From: Macrostomum hystrix
Lineage: Eukaryota > Platyhelminthes > Macrostomidae
NCBI GenBank assembly: GCA_950097015.1
Contig: CATNEN010000039.1
Location: forward strand, 13,858,501 to 13,922,500
Direction of reading: 5' to 3'
DNA: 64,000 nt
Part shown: positions 45,212 through 57,085 of the stretch, in pieces
Layout: every line of letters starts with the position of its first letter
How positions within the stretch are numbered: position 1 is the first letter of the stretch
Program-made: the position numbers and the translations under genes
Notes under the pieces: model-generated
The model's database searches: none
Told to the model about the DNA's origin: nothing
What the model saw: only the letters and a program-made list of their open reading frames with translations

Positions 45212-46432
45212 TCAACTCTCCCTGTCTCATCTCTCCCGTGTCTCATCTCTCCCGTGTCGCATCTCTCCCGTGTCTCATCTCTCCCGTGTCGTATCTCTCC
45301 CCTGTCTCATCTCTCCCGTGTCTCATCTCTCCCGTGTCGCATCTCTCCCGTGTCTCATCTCTCCCGTGTCTCATCTCTCCCGTGTCGCATCTCTCCCGTG
45401 TCTCATCTCTCCCGTGTCTCATCTCTCCCGTGTCTCATCTCTCCCGTGTCTCATCTCTCCCGTGTCGCATCTCTCCCGTGTCTCATCTCTCCCGTGTCGT
45501 ATCTCTCCCGTGTCTCAGCTCTCCCGTGTCTCATCTCTCCCGTGTCTCATCTCTCCCGTGTCGTATCTCTCCCGTGTCTCAGCTCTCCCGTGTCTCAGCT
45601 CTCCCGTGTCTCATCTCTCCCGTGTCTCATCTCTCCCGTGTCTCATCTCTCCCGTGTCTCATCTCTCCCGTGTCTCATCTCTCCCGTGTCTAATCTCTCC
45701 CGTGTCGAATCTCTCCCGTGTCGCATCTCTCCCGTGTCTCATCTCTCCCGTATCTCATCTCTCCCGTGTCTCATCTCTCCCGTGTCTCATCTCTCCCGTA
45801 TCTCATCTCTCCCGTGTCTCATCTCTCCCGTGTCTCATCTCTCCCGTGTCTCATCTCTCCCGTGTCGCATCTCTCCCGTGTCTCATCTCTCCCGTGTCTC
45901 ATCTCTCCCGTGTCTCATCTCTCCCGTGTCTCATCTCTCCCGTATCTCATCTCTCCCGTGTCTCATCTCTCCCGTGTCTCATCTCTCCCGTGTCTCATCC
46001 CTCCCGTGTCTCATCTCTCCCGTGTCTCATCTCTCCCGTGTCTAATCTCTCCCGTGTCGAATCTCTCCCGTGTCGAATCTCTCCCGTGTCGCATCTCTCC
46101 CGTGTCTCATCTCTCCCGTGTCGTATCTCTCCCGTGTCTCATCTCTCCCGTGTCTCATCTCTCCCGTGTCTCATCTCTCCCGTGTCGCATCTCTCCCGTG
46201 TCTCATCTCTCCCGTGTCGTATCTCTCCCGTGTCTCATCTCTCCCGTGTCTCATCTCTCCCGTGTCTCATCTCTCCCGTGTCGAATCTCTCCCGTGTCTC
46301 ATCTCTCCCGTGTCTAATCTCTCCCGTGTCGAATCTCTCCCGTGTCGCATCTCTCCCGTGTCTCATCTCTCCCGTATCTCATCTCTCCCGTGTCTCATCT
46401 CTCCCGTGTCTCATCTCTCCCGTATCTCATCC
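45212..46432. repeat. 16-bp pyrimidine array, same unit as at 19.2 kb
   Basis: About 76 units of CTCATCTCTCCCGTGT with GCATC, GTATC, GAATC and TAATC variants (CGTGTCGCATCTCTCC). Same orientation as 19205-20285, but a richer set of CG-containing variants. Confidence 0.97.
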
Positions 46433-47080
46433 AGAGGGAGAATGCTTTTAGTTTTTATGTAAACGTTACTTGACCATCTGACCTCAGCCGCAGCAGAAAT
46501 ATAATTTTGTAACGAACGTCTACCACACAGATTGAGTTTAATCTGTAATTGTTAGACAAGGGAATATAGTTACATAAGCAAAGTTACATAAAAAGATGTT
46601 ATCTTTGCAGACTATGCCTGCGCTGACAAAACGAATTGCTCGTCTGCAATGTAGAGCCACTGTTGGAAACATAGGAATTACGTAATCCAGGGACGAAAAC
46701 ACCAGTACCACCCGGCAGCCCGAAACTAGTTGGTTGCGGCAGGTGCGTGCTGATCAAACGAGCTATTTCAGGTGTTCCAAAGCACGGAACAGTTTTATCT
46801 ATTAGATTTGATTCATATCCAGAGGAAAATGTGGCAAACTAAACTTTTTAACTGTAAAAGCTTTGTAAATTGGTCTGAACGACTCTTTGCATGGGTGCTC
46901 GCGCTGTTTTGGCAACTCTCTTTTAAAATTAAGAAAAACTGGCAGAAATACGCACATACAGTTTTGCTAATATTTGCATGCAAAAGTCACAATTGAACGT
47001 TAACTTATACTTGTGGGGCAAGGGGTGCTAGGCACTTGTGGCGAACTAGCTCAAGTGGCTGGGCCACCCCTACCCCCTCG
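46433..47080. other. AT-rich spacer
   Basis: No gene or array supported. Confidence 0.4.
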
Positions 47081-47250
47081 CGTGCCCTGATTGGTCCAGG
47101 CCCAGCTCGCACTCTGATTGGTCCCCAGCCCTGCGCCGGTGCTAGCCAGCGTCCCGCGCCGTATTTAAACCCTGTGTCTAATCCGACGACTTCTAAGAAA
47201 TCGGAAGCTGACGCCTCAGCCGAGCCAGATGACCGAACAACACGGAAAAG
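47081..47250 (+). promoter_or_regulatory. promoter-like block with short first exon
   Basis: Two identical CTGATTGGTCC motifs (inverted CCAAT at 47090-47094 and 47117-47121) sit in GC-rich DNA. TATTTAAA follows at 47162-47169. About 60 bp downstream, ATG at 47229 opens a 22-bp coding stretch (MTEQHGK) ending in a strong donor, AAAAG|GTGAGA. This fits a pol II core promoter and first exon on the plus strand. No matching downstream exon was found, so the gene is unknown or non-coding. Confidence 0.45.
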
Positions 47251-47550
47251 GTGAGACTTCTAGTCTGAGTCTGAGTTTACGAACTTATCGATGCCTATGA
47301 TAATGAAGCATCTGATTATCTCTGTAACAGAACTTTCTTTTCTTTACTTGTTCTTTTTGTTATTTTCTTTTCGTTTCTTCGTGTCACTCCCTTTTCGTAA
47401 GCCTTCTAAATTTTTCCATTTAAACGATATTGCAAAGCACTTGTGATCAATTCTTAAAGATATCAAGATTTCACACCATGGCATGTGCCTGAACGCGATT
47501 TTATTACGAGTACATACGCTCGTATGTGGTGTTCACATGTCTCCACTTAA

Positions 47551-47615
47551 TGGGGGTAGGCTAGTTTTGGAACGTTGGAAGGTTGTTGGTTCGATTCCCG
47601 GTTCTCATAAGCAAG
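47551..47615 (+). mobile_element. tRNA-like SINE head
   Basis: TAGGCTAGTTTTGG (A-box-like) is followed about 30 bp later by GGTTCGATTCCC, an exact pol III B box. No cloverleaf can be drawn, so this is a tRNA-derived repeat and not a tRNA gene. Confidence 0.5.
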
Positions 47616-48034
47616 TTGTGTCCATTGTGTCCATTTTGTAAAAAATAACACCATAGACAATACCATTTAGTTCGAGCCACAGATACTAAGAGTATATAGC
47701 AGTTCTAGAAGCGAGTTTTCAATACGCAATTATATTTCTATAAGAATAGAGGCATGACAATTTTAAACTATGAAATATTATGTGACTAAAAGGCGAATGT
47801 ATTCGAAAGGTGCAAAGAAAAAAAATTATTTTGAATTTTCCAAAATCGATAAGAGAAAATGATTTGAGAAATATATCTGAAACAAAAAAGCACTCTTGAA
47901 ATAGAGTAAAAGACCCTAAAGACTACTGACCAGAGCCAGACAGTAGAAAGGTAGAAACATTATGGCACTGATTAATCAAACTTTAAATATTTTCATATTG
48001 CATTTGAATAGCAAAAATTAAGTCCGTGATATGC

Positions 48035-50917
48035 TCAGACACATTTTGTTTGAACTTCGTCCGCGATGGCCGACACGGCATTGACAGCGGGCAGCTGAGT
48101 CGGCGACGCCAGGACCAGTGGCAAAGCCCATGACGTGCCCGCATCGCGTGCTCGGCGTCGATAGCTGGACGACCGCGAAGAAGCTGAACTGCTGGAAGAT
48201 CCGCTGAGTACCTGAGCAAAGGACATTGTTATGGTTGCCATGTTGCTTTTCAGTGAGGTATGTGCATTACAGGAGAATATAGTCTAAAGCAGGTAAGAAT
48301 CTAGTCGATAACAGGGGAGAATCTAGTCTATAACAGGTGAGAATCTAGTCCGTAACAGGTGAGAATCTAGTCCGTAACAGGTGAGAATCTAGTCTGTAAC
48401 AGGCGAGAATATAGTCTGTAACAGGTGGGAATATAGTCTGTAACAGGTGGGAATCACAAATAGAAAAACTCACCTGCCCGCCAGAGCCAGACCCGGATGC
48501 GGTCAGAGCCGAAGTAGACCTTCTGGATGCGTCGCTGCCGCAGCCGCTGCCACCAGAGTAGAGCAGTACCTCGGCTTCGTTGCTAAACAGCTCCGGATCA
48601 GGCTGGTCATAGACAACTCCGCTTCTGTCCGCGCTGTCGGCTGGCGTGTCTCGACTTGCCGGACACCGTTTCAGGTGCTTAACAACGTCCCAACGCCATT
48701 TGCTGCGGTAGTCACAGAATCTGCACCTGTAGGGCTTAAAGTTGCTGTGATTGACAAGGTGTGACTTCAGCTCGGACTTCCAGCGAGCTTTGGCGCCGCA
48801 GATCGGGCAGGCAAATGGCCAGCTGGCTGTTGATGTGCCCGATGATGCGTCAACAGGAGTGGAGGCTTCGGGAGTCTGGAACACCTGGCCTTGACGATGA
48901 AGCTGAGAGACTGGCTGCCGATCATGTTCAGTAGGAGCCGACAGAGCTGGCTGCGGCTGCGGCTGCGGCTGCGGCTGTCTCTGCTTAAGGCATTGATAGG
49001 GACAGGTGAGGATTGTGTCTAACAGGTGAGGATTGTGTCTAACAGGTGAGGATTGTGTCTAACAGGTGAGGATTGTGTCTAACAGGTGAGGATTGTGTCT
49101 AACAGGTGAGGATTGTGTCTAACAGGTGAGGATTGTGTCTAACAAATGAGGATTGTGTCCAACAGGTGAGGATTGTGTCTAACAAATGAGGATTGTGTCC
49201 AACAGGTGAGGATTGTGTCTAACAAATGAGGATTGTGTCCAACAGGTGAGGATTGTGTCTAACAAATGAGGATTGTGTCCAACAGGTGAGGATTGTGTCC
49301 CTGGGAGCGCACGTTTGAGTCGCTATAACTCACCTCAACTTTGGCATCGTCGACACAGTCTTCTTCAGGGAAAGTGGCCTGAGAGGCGGTGTCGACAAGG
49401 GTGTCAGCTGAGTGTCTCATTGGTCGGACGACCCGCAGGTCAAGCGGAGCGTCTGTCACAGGAGCGTACAGTGCCGCAAGCTTTGAAGCTCGGCCATCGT
49501 CCGTCAGCCAGGTCGACGGACGTTTGACAGCAGCTCCTTGAACTGGACGAAAGCCGATGGGCTCTGACCTCGGGTGGCCTGGTGGAGGCGGCTGGTTCTC
49601 TGTGCCGCTGGCTGCAGTTGATGGAAGTTGAAACTGCCAGGATGATGTTTGCTGCTGCTGCTGCTGCTGATGCTGCTGATGCTGCTGATGCTGCTGATGC
49701 TGCTGATGCTGCTGATGCTGCTGATGCTGCTGATGCTGCTGATGTTGCTGATGCTGCTGATGCTGCTGATGCTGCAGTGTCATTGGTCGCAGTGGTGTCG
49801 GCTTGCGCAACAGACTCGACTGTCGATGCTCAGCAGACTGCGGCAGCTGCTGATGCTGGACTGTTTGTGGTGAGTTTTGATACGGAAAATTAGGAATAAG
49901 ACTTTTAAGAATAAGAATTTTAGGATGTCATTTTTTAAATGTCATCCTAATCATCCTAAGTCATTTTTAGGATGACTTAGGATTTACTGAACTACTGACT
50001 TAGTCATTTTCAGTTGACAGAACTTGAGGCGAATCAAAAAGCTAATGATAGTGGAGAAGGGCGGATCTAGTAGCTGATAGGAGCGGAAGGAGGGCGGATC
50101 TAGTAGCTGATGGGAGCGGAAGGAGTGCGGATCTAGTAGCTGATGGGAGCGGAAGGAGGGCAGATCTAGTAGCTGATAGGAGCGGAAGGAGGGCGGATCT
50201 AGAAGCTGATGGGAGCGGAAGGAGGGCGGATCTAGTAGCTGATGGGAGCGGAAGGAGGGCGGATCTAGTAGCTGATGGGAGCGGAAGGAGGGCGGATCTA
50301 GTAGCTGATGGGAGCGGAAGGAGGGCGGATCTAGTAGCTGATGGGAGCGGAAGGAGGGCGGATCTAGTAGCTGATGGGAGCGGAAGGAGGGCGGATCTAG
50401 TAGCTGATGGGAGCGGAAGGAGGGCGGATCTAGTAGCTGATGGGAGCGGAAGGAGGGCGGATCTAGTAGCTGATGGGAGCGGAAGGAGGGCGAATCTAGT
50501 AGCTGATGGGAGCGGAAGGAGGGCGGATCTAGTAGCTGATGGGAGCGGAAGGAGGGCGGATCTAGTAGCTGATGGGAGCGGAAGGAGGGCGGATCTAGTA
50601 GCTGATGGGAGCGGAAGGAGGGCGGATCTAGTAGCTGATGGGAGCGGAAGGAGGGCGGATCTAGAAGCTGATGGGAGCGGAAGGAGGGCGGATCTAGTAG
50701 CTGATGGGAGCGGAAGGAGGGCGGATCTAGTAGCTGATGGGAGCGGAAGGAGGGCAGATCTAGTAGCTGATAGGAGCGGAAGGAGGGCGGATCTAGAAGC
50801 TGATGGGAGCGGAAGGAGGGCGGATCTAGTAGCTGATGGGAGCGGAAGGAGGGCGGATTAAGTCGCAAAACAGAGCAAACTTATTGCAGTCAAATCTCAC
50901 CTGCATGGTGCACTCTG

Positions 50918-50958
<41 letters not shown>

Positions 50959-51099
50959 TGCAGCAGGCTGAAAGTACTGAGCACGATAGTCCAATGGAGA
51001 AGTGAGCAAAGGCGCACCTTCAAGACCGCCAGAAGCCGCAGCACCAAGGTAGTACTGTGCCAGGTAGTAGTCAGAGCTGTTGCCGAATTTCGGAAACAT
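48035..51099 (-). CDS. C2H2/C2HC zinc-finger protein
   Basis: Four exons on the minus strand: 51099-50901 (ATG), 49860-49334, 48983-48474 and 48211-48035 (stop), phases 1, 0, 0, total 470 residues. All junctions have GT/AG. The N-terminus is tyrosine-rich (SSDYYLAQYYLG) with a polyalanine run. Exon 2 has a long HQQ repeat (49654-49773) and polyQ, then a Pro/Ser-rich stretch. Exon 3 carries two fingers: CPIC…HLVNH (about 301-321) and CRFC…HLKRC (about 329-349), the second a C2HC, with the unusual SKWRWDVVKHL wording. The C-terminus is Ser-rich (SGSSSSSASSRSSSYRRR). A nuclear DNA-binding role is likely; I cannot name the family. Exon 3 has a NAGNAG acceptor (48983 or 48980). Confidence 0.8.
48283..48455. 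repeat. 22-bp array with CAGGTGAG in each unit
   Basis: About eight units like AACAGGTGAGAATCTAGTCT plus GT in the last intron of the zinc-finger gene. Read on the plus strand each unit holds CAG|GTGAG, an ideal splice donor, antisense to the gene. Confidence 0.93.
49008..49300. repeat. 20-bp array with CAGGTGAG in most units
   Basis: About 14 units like AACAGGTGAGGATTGTGTCT, some with CAAATGAG, in the intron on the other side of zinc-finger exon 3. The shared AACAGGTGAG start suggests a common origin with the array at 48283-48455. Confidence 0.95.
49654..49773 (-). repeat. coding HQQ microsatellite
   Basis: CTGCTGATG units (plus strand) encode tandem His-Gln-Gln in exon 2 of the zinc-finger gene; a CTG run at the low-coordinate end adds pure glutamine. 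Being 9 bp, length changes would not shift frame. Confidence 0.95.
50048..50858. repeat. 33-bp minisatellite in the first intron of the zinc-finger gene
   Basis: About 24 units containing GATCTAGTAGCTGATGGGAG and CGGAAGGAGGGCG, very uniform. It starts about 40 bp into the intron. The minus strand reads as an 11-residue repeat, but it lies between phase-matched exons and is treated as intron. Confidence 0.95.
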
Positions 51100-51231
51100 G
51101 GCAGGTCTTCTTGGCTTCAAATAAGTTTTGGTTGCTTAGCACACAATTTGGATATTTCGTGACTCCCAGATCACAATAATATAGCCGCAGTGGCCCCATG
51201 GGGGTTGGGCCTTAGGGGCTCGTTGACGCCT

Positions 51232-51353
51232 TTTCATTGGCTGGGAGAGCGATTTTCACACCTCGGAGGGAGAGTCAACCTCAGCTCTGACCCTCCGCCC
51301 CTCCGTATGTCCGGCACACGAACTTGCGCACTCTCTGGGTGAGCCAATGAAAA
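51232..51353. promoter_or_regulatory. inverted CCAAT pair, promoter-like
   Basis: TTTTCATTGGCT at about 51232-51243 is repeated in perfect inversion as AGCCAATGAAAA at about 51342-51353. Both carry CCAAT boxes, in a GC-rich block about 130-250 bp upstream of the zinc-finger ATG. The symmetry would suit a bidirectional promoter, though no plus-strand gene is seen to the right. Confidence 0.5.
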
Positions 51354-51421
51354 TCATTTTGAGGAATTACTGTGACACTGAAAATCGCTTCAGAAAATTA
51401 GCTTGCAGTTGTAGATTCTTC

Positions 51422-51870
51422 ATCTCTCCCTCTCACCCTGTGACTCTCCCTCTCACCTGTGACTCTCCCTCTCATCCCGTGACTCTCCCTCTCACCCCGT
51501 GACTCTCCCTCTCATCCTGTGACTCTCCCTCTCACCCCGTGACTCTCCCTCTCACCCCGTGACTCTCCTTCTCACCCCGTGACTCTCCCTCTCCCCCTGT
51601 GACTCTCCCTCTCACCCTGTGACTCTCCCTCTCACCCCGTGACTCTCCTTCTCACCCGTGACTCTCCCTCTCACCCCGTGACTCTCCCTCTCACCCCGTG
51701 ACTCTCCCTCTCACCCCGTGACTCTCCTTCTCCCCCTGTGACTCTCCCTCTCACCCCGTGACTCTCCCTCTCACCCCGTGACTCTCCTTCTCACCCGTGA
51801 CTCTCCCTCTCACCCTGTGACTCCCAGTCTCACCCGTGACTCTCCCTCTCACCCCGTGACTCTCCCTCTC
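51422..51870. repeat. 20-bp pyrimidine array (CTCACCCCGTGACTCTCCCT)
   Basis: About 22 units of CTCACCCCGTGACTCTCCCT with CTGTG and 1-bp length variants. Confidence 0.95.
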
Positions 51871-52179
51871 GCCCTGCCACTCTCTCCATCTCTGTCCCAC
51901 AAATCTCAGGTTTCTCATTCTCAGAAATCTTCAAACTGCTCAGGCTGCTCAGTGTCCCATCAATTACTCAGGCACGCATACCCTCACACGTGGTGATGCA
52001 TTGGTTTAGATCAAACATCTCTCATTCAATTCCCATTCTCAAAGACCCATGGAGTGAGAGCCCAGATCCCACAGAAACATGACACAAAAGAAAAAGTGTC
52101 ATTCCCTATCGTGTTTATTGCACCAAGTATTGTCAAAACATCTTCGAGACTGTAAATGGAGATGACACATGTGCATTTG

Positions 52180-52240
52180 TAAACTATAGCCAACTGGAAT
52201 AATAATTAAAATCCCATGTTATGGGTTCGAGTCTTGAATT
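52180..52240 (+). mobile_element. tRNA-like SINE head
   Basis: TATAGCCAACTGG (A-box-like) and TGGGTTCGAGTCTTG (B-box-like) about 35 bp apart, followed by a unique tail. Another weaker pair lies at 51995-52060. No tRNA cloverleaf. The rest of 51871-52650 shows nothing else. Confidence 0.4.
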
Positions 52241-52651
52241 TCACAAGCTCCTTGACATCCTCAGAGTGAGGTGACAGAATTTTATAAACACCAACTTTTT
52301 CATAAATTCACGGTTTTTATGGAGCTAGCAGCCATTGCTGAACACGACTGCATAGTTAAACAATGACAGCCATTGTTGTTATTGTTGTTATTTTGTTTGA
52401 AACTCCAGATTCAATCGAAAATATGGAGATGTTGATATGAAATCTCACCATACTCAATAATAAAATGTAATCAAAATATCCCTTGCGAAACTAAAATAAA
52501 TATTTACAGACTGATTTCCAAACTCATTGTGAATCTGACAATGCTGAGCAACCACTGCCATCAGTGAGATCATTGTGAGCTGTCAGTGTTGCGCTTGGGC
52601 CAATTTTTGTGCGACATCCTGGCTTACCATTTTTGCCAATGCCTAAATGGA

Positions 52652-53610
52652 ATACTCATTGAAGGGAGCGGAGGACACACTGAAGGGAGCGGAGGACTCA
52701 CTGAAGGGAGCGAAGGACACACTGAAGAGAGCGGAGGACACACTGAAGGGAGCGGAGGACACACTGAAGAGAGCGGAGGACACACTGAAGGGAGCGGAGG
52801 ACACACTGAAGGGAGCGGAGGACTCACTGAAGGGAGCGGAGGACACACTGAAGGGAGCGGAGGACACACTGAAGGGAGCGGAGGACACACTGAAGGGAGC
52901 AGAGGACAAACTGAAGGGAGAGGAGGACACACTGAAGGGAGCGGAGGACAAACTGAAGGGAGAGGAGGACACACTGAAGGGAGCGGAGGACACACTGAAG
53001 GGAGTGGAGGACACACTGAAGGGAGCGGAGGACAAACTGAAGGGAGCGGAGGACACACTGAAGGGAGCGGAGGACACACTGAAGGGAGTGGAGGACACAC
53101 TGAAGGGAGCGGAGGACTCACTGAAGGGAGCGGAGGACACACTGAAGGGAGCGGAGGACACACTGAAGGGAGCGGAGGACAAACTGAAGGGAGAGGAGGA
53201 CACACTGAAGGGAGAGGAGGACACACTGAAGGGAGCGGAGGACAAACTGAAGGGAGAGGAGGACACACTGAAGGGAGCGGAGGACACACTGAAGGGAGAG
53301 GAGGACACACTGAAGGGAGCGGAGGACACACTGAAGGGAGCGGAGGACACACTGAAGAGAGCGGAGGACACACTGAAGGGAGCGGAGGACTCACTGAAGG
53401 GAGTGGAGGACTCACTGAAGGGAGCGGAGGACACACTGAAGGGAGCGGAGGACACACTGAAGGGAGCGGAGGACACACTGAAGGGAGCGGAGTACTCACT
53501 GAAGGGAGCGGAGCTGACACACTGAAGGGAGCGGAGAACACACTGAAGAGAGCGGAGGACACACTGAAGAGAGCGGAGGACACACTGAAGAGAGCGGAGG
53601 ACACATTAAT
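52652..53610. repeat. 21-bp minisatellite
   Basis: About 45 units of GAAGGGAGCGGAGGACACAC plus T, with GTGGAG, GAGGAG, CTCACT and AAACT variants. Open in at least two forward and two reverse frames. The forward frames read GSGGHTE and EDTLKGA; no independent evidence favours either. Confidence 0.95.
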
Positions 53611-54040
53611 GGACACAGTGATGCATAACTTCAATAAAAAATCGAACCTATTAACAGCATAGCTATTGTGCAGCTATCATAGCAACAATATTTTTACGAC
53701 CGCAAGCAGTTATCTAATTATCTGAGAGGTTGGGTTTCACACAGTAAGTGTAGGGTATAATAATTTTACCTGAGCCTTACCTGTAGGGTGACTTCATTTA
53801 GAGGCCGCTTCCGTCCGAAAATAATAAAACGACAAGGCGGTTAAAATCAAAGGCAGCAATAAATCACCTAAAACTGTTATCTATTGGAGTTCTCTAGCTT
53901 AATTGCGATCCTGGCCTGAACAAATTAAGATTATAAATTGCAATTTCGTCAGTCGAAAATGCAAGAATCTAAGGCAACGCATTTTTTACAACAGAGCCCC
54001 ATTTTCTTAGTTATTACAATATTGCTGAATTAATTTTCCC
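53611..54040. other. spacer, nothing recognised
   Basis: AT-rich; no supported feature. Confidence 0.4.
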
Positions 54041-54044
54041 ACAG

Positions 54045-54235
54045 CAGTCTGTAAGTCTGTTACTGTCTGTAAATATGTTACTGTCTGTAAATCTGTTACT
54101 GTCTGTAAATCTGTTTCTGTCTGTAAATCTGCTATTGTCTATAAATCTGTTACTGTCTGTAAATCTGTCACTGTCTGTAAATCTGTTACTGTCTGTGCAT
54201 CTGTTACTGCCTGTAAATCTGCTACTGTCTGTAAT
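54045..54235. repeat. 18-bp minisatellite (CTGTTACTGTCTGTAAAT)
   Basis: About ten imperfect units of CTGTTACTGTCTGTAAAT. The following 54236-55145 holds no gene I can support. Confidence 0.9.
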
Positions 54236-55145
54236 ATCTGTGAGTAAGAACTTGTTAAACTTCTGACTCTGATTTTGAGTCCAGGTTGACCACACTCTGA
54301 CTTCTTGTTTTAGCTGAACTCAACTCAAAGTGTCAACATGATCAATTCAAGAGTCAAGGTGATCAAGATGGTCCTTCACTTTGTTATTATTCTGGTAGAT
54401 TGCACTTTTCACTGACTAATTTCTAAACGCATCGAATTCACTAAATACTTGCTGACACCTGAACGGTGACTCAGGCCGTCTGACCCGAGGCCCCTAGCAA
54501 CAAAATGGTAGCACAATGAGCTGGATAGAACAGGTGTGAAGTTTTAGGCAATTGGGAATTCACTGTGACAGCTCTGTGACTGCGGCACAGATCTTCAACT
54601 GTGCGAGTTCTTGTAGTGTGAACTGCAATTAATCTTGGAAATTTTGAGATTTCGCAATTTTGATGTTGCTTATTTAGAAAAATTATTTTTCCAGAATTTA
54701 GGCCTGTGGATAAGATAGCACAGATTTTATTCAATTAGAAATCTACTCAAAGGTTTATGAACTCAAACTCAAACTATGTGCCTAGATCTCTAGATCTGCC
54801 TAAATCACAGGATGCCACAGACATGGATACTGAACCGGCACCAATCACATATCGAATCTTTTTCTAGTCTTGTTTCGTTTTCTTCGTTTTTTATCTGTTT
54901 GTTTAGCCGCGCCAGTCAGTTTTGTCCCAATATTTGCATCGCACACAATACTAAATTGGGAAGTGGATAAGGGAGTAATATGGGATAAATTGGATCTTAA
55001 TGTATCCTCTTATGGTTGCTTGCCATAGGCAGCTGCAGTTTCAAGAAACATTGCGTTGAACTGTTTGCCATATTGGAGTCAGGTAAAACCAGAGGGGACC
55101 CTCCACCATGATTGGATGGGCTGAGGCAATACACCTACTTTCTCT

Positions 55146-55762
55146 CGAATTCTCCGCTCTGCACTCTCTCCGCTCTCTACTCTCTCCGCTATCTACTCTC
55201 TCTACTCTCACCGCTCTCTACTCTCTCCTCTCTCTACTCTCTCTACTCTCACCGCTCTCTACTCTCTCTACTCTCACCGCTCTCTACTCTCTCCTCTCTC
55301 TACTCTCTCCGCTCTCTACTCTCTACTCTCTCCGCTCTCTACTCTCTACTCTCTCCACTCTCTACTCTCTCCGCTCTCTCCACCCTCTACTCTCACCGCT
55401 CTCTACTCTCTCTACTCTCTCCGCTCTCTACTCTCTCCTCTCTCTACTCTCTCCGCTCTCTACTCTCTCTACTCTCTACTCTCTCTACTCTCTCCACTCT
55501 CTACTCTCTCCTCTCTCTACTCTCTCCGCTCTCTACTCTCTCTACTCTCTACTCTCTCTACTCTCTACTCTCTCTACTCTCTCCGCTCTCTACTCTCTCC
55601 GCTCTCTACTCTCTCTACTCTCTACTCTCTCTACTCTCTACTCTCTCTACTCTCTCCGCTCTCTACTCTCTCCGCTCTCTACTCTCTCCGCTCTCTACTC
55701 TCTCTACTCTCTACTCTCTCTACTCTCTCCGCTCTCTACTCTCTCCGCTCTCTCCTCTCTCT
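55146..55762. repeat. 16-bp-related pyrimidine array (CTCTCCGCTCTCTACT)
   Basis: Units of CTCTCCGCTCTCTACT mixed with shorter CTCTCTACT slips. Related in wording and period to the 16-bp arrays at 19, 45 and 58 kb. Confidence 0.93.
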
Positions 55763-56427
55763 TGAAAGGAGAGAACTGAACAAAAAAAACTGAACAATTA
55801 TTATCCCGAATTTTCAATGCCTAATGAATTCGCTGTACTGCAGAGTTCACGTCAATTATATTCCTTTGTCCTAAAGCAAAAAAGCTACAAAAGTGACAGA
55901 AGCAATGAATTTTCATTGATCACAGAAAATTGAGGGCTGCATTATTGAGCTATAATTTCCCTTCAATTGTTATTAATTGCCAGAACCTGAAAATGTGTTT
56001 TAGATACAATCAATAATAAAAAAACTAATAATAGTATTGTTATCGTTGACACGCGAGACCCACGAGGTGTCAAAAAGTCTCGTTGCCAGGCTATTGTTAT
56101 GGAACCCACTCCCCAAAATATGGTCATTTTCTACTGATTCTCAGGCAGGCAGGTAGTCAAGAGTGCTAATGAGCTTCTCTGCTAAAAGAAGTTGTGGGAA
56201 ATTTTCTGCCTCAACACAATATTTGCCAGGTTGTCCAAACCGAATTGCTCGGGTCATTGTTCATCTCCTGCTCTGCAATTTATGAGTCTGGTGAAACAGA
56301 ATTGATTGAAAATTGTCAGCAATGTTGCATCACCATGGTACGTGTCCTGTGGGATAATACTTGGGAGGTAGTTAAGCCATAGACCTGTACTCTGCGACTC
56401 AGAGCACTGCTTAGATAATTTAATAGG
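55763..56427. other. spacer, nothing recognised
   Basis: AT-rich; no coding exon or RNA gene supported. Confidence 0.4.
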
Positions 56428-57085
56428 AATCAGCGAACTGACAAGAATCAGTGAACTGACAAGAATCAGCGAACTGACAAGAATCAGCGAACTGACAAGA
56501 ATCAGCGAACTGACAAAACTCAGCGAACTGACAAAACTCAGCGAACTGACAATCATCAGCAAACTGACAATCATCAGCGAACTGACAAGAATCAGCAAAC
56601 TGACAATAATCAGCGAACTGACAAGAATCAGCAAACTGACAATAATCAGCGAACTGACAAGAATCAGCAAACTGACAAGAATCAGCAAACTGACAAGAAT
56701 CAGCAAACTGACAAGAATCAGCAAACTGACAAGAATCAGCGAACTGACAAGAATCGTTGCGAACTGACAAAACTCAGCGAACTGACAAGAATCAGCGAAC
56801 TGACAAGAATCAGCGAACTGACAAGAATCAGCAAACTGACAAGAATCAGCAAACTGACAAGAATCACAAACTGACAAGAATCAGCAAACTGACAAGAATC
56901 AGCAAACTGACAAGAATCAGCAAACTGACAAGAATCAGCAAACTGACAAGAATCAGCGAACTGACAAGAACTGTTGCGAACTGACAAGAACTGGTACGAA
57001 CTGACAAGAACTGGTACGAACTGACAAGAACTGGTGCGAACTGACAAGAATCGGTTCGAACTGACAAGAATCAGCGAACTGACAA
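56428..57085. repeat. 18-bp minisatellite (CAGCGAACTGACAAGAAT)
   Basis: About 36 units of CAGCGAACTGACAAGAAT with CAGCAAAC and AATC/AACTC variants and a few slipped units. Minus-strand frames stay open as an artefact. Confidence 0.95.

Noticed and set aside
47551-47615. A true tRNA gene
   Set aside because: A and B boxes are present but no acceptor stem or cloverleaf can be paired; treated as a SINE head.
49984-50868. RSHQLLDPPSF repeat protein on the minus strand
   Set aside because: It lies between two phase-matched exons of the zinc-finger gene, so it is intron; the frame follows from the 33-bp unit.
52586-53662. GSGGHTE and EDTLKGA repeat proteins
   Set aside because: Both strands and more than one frame are open through the 21-bp array, including a heptad-like one, but nothing distinguishes a coding frame.
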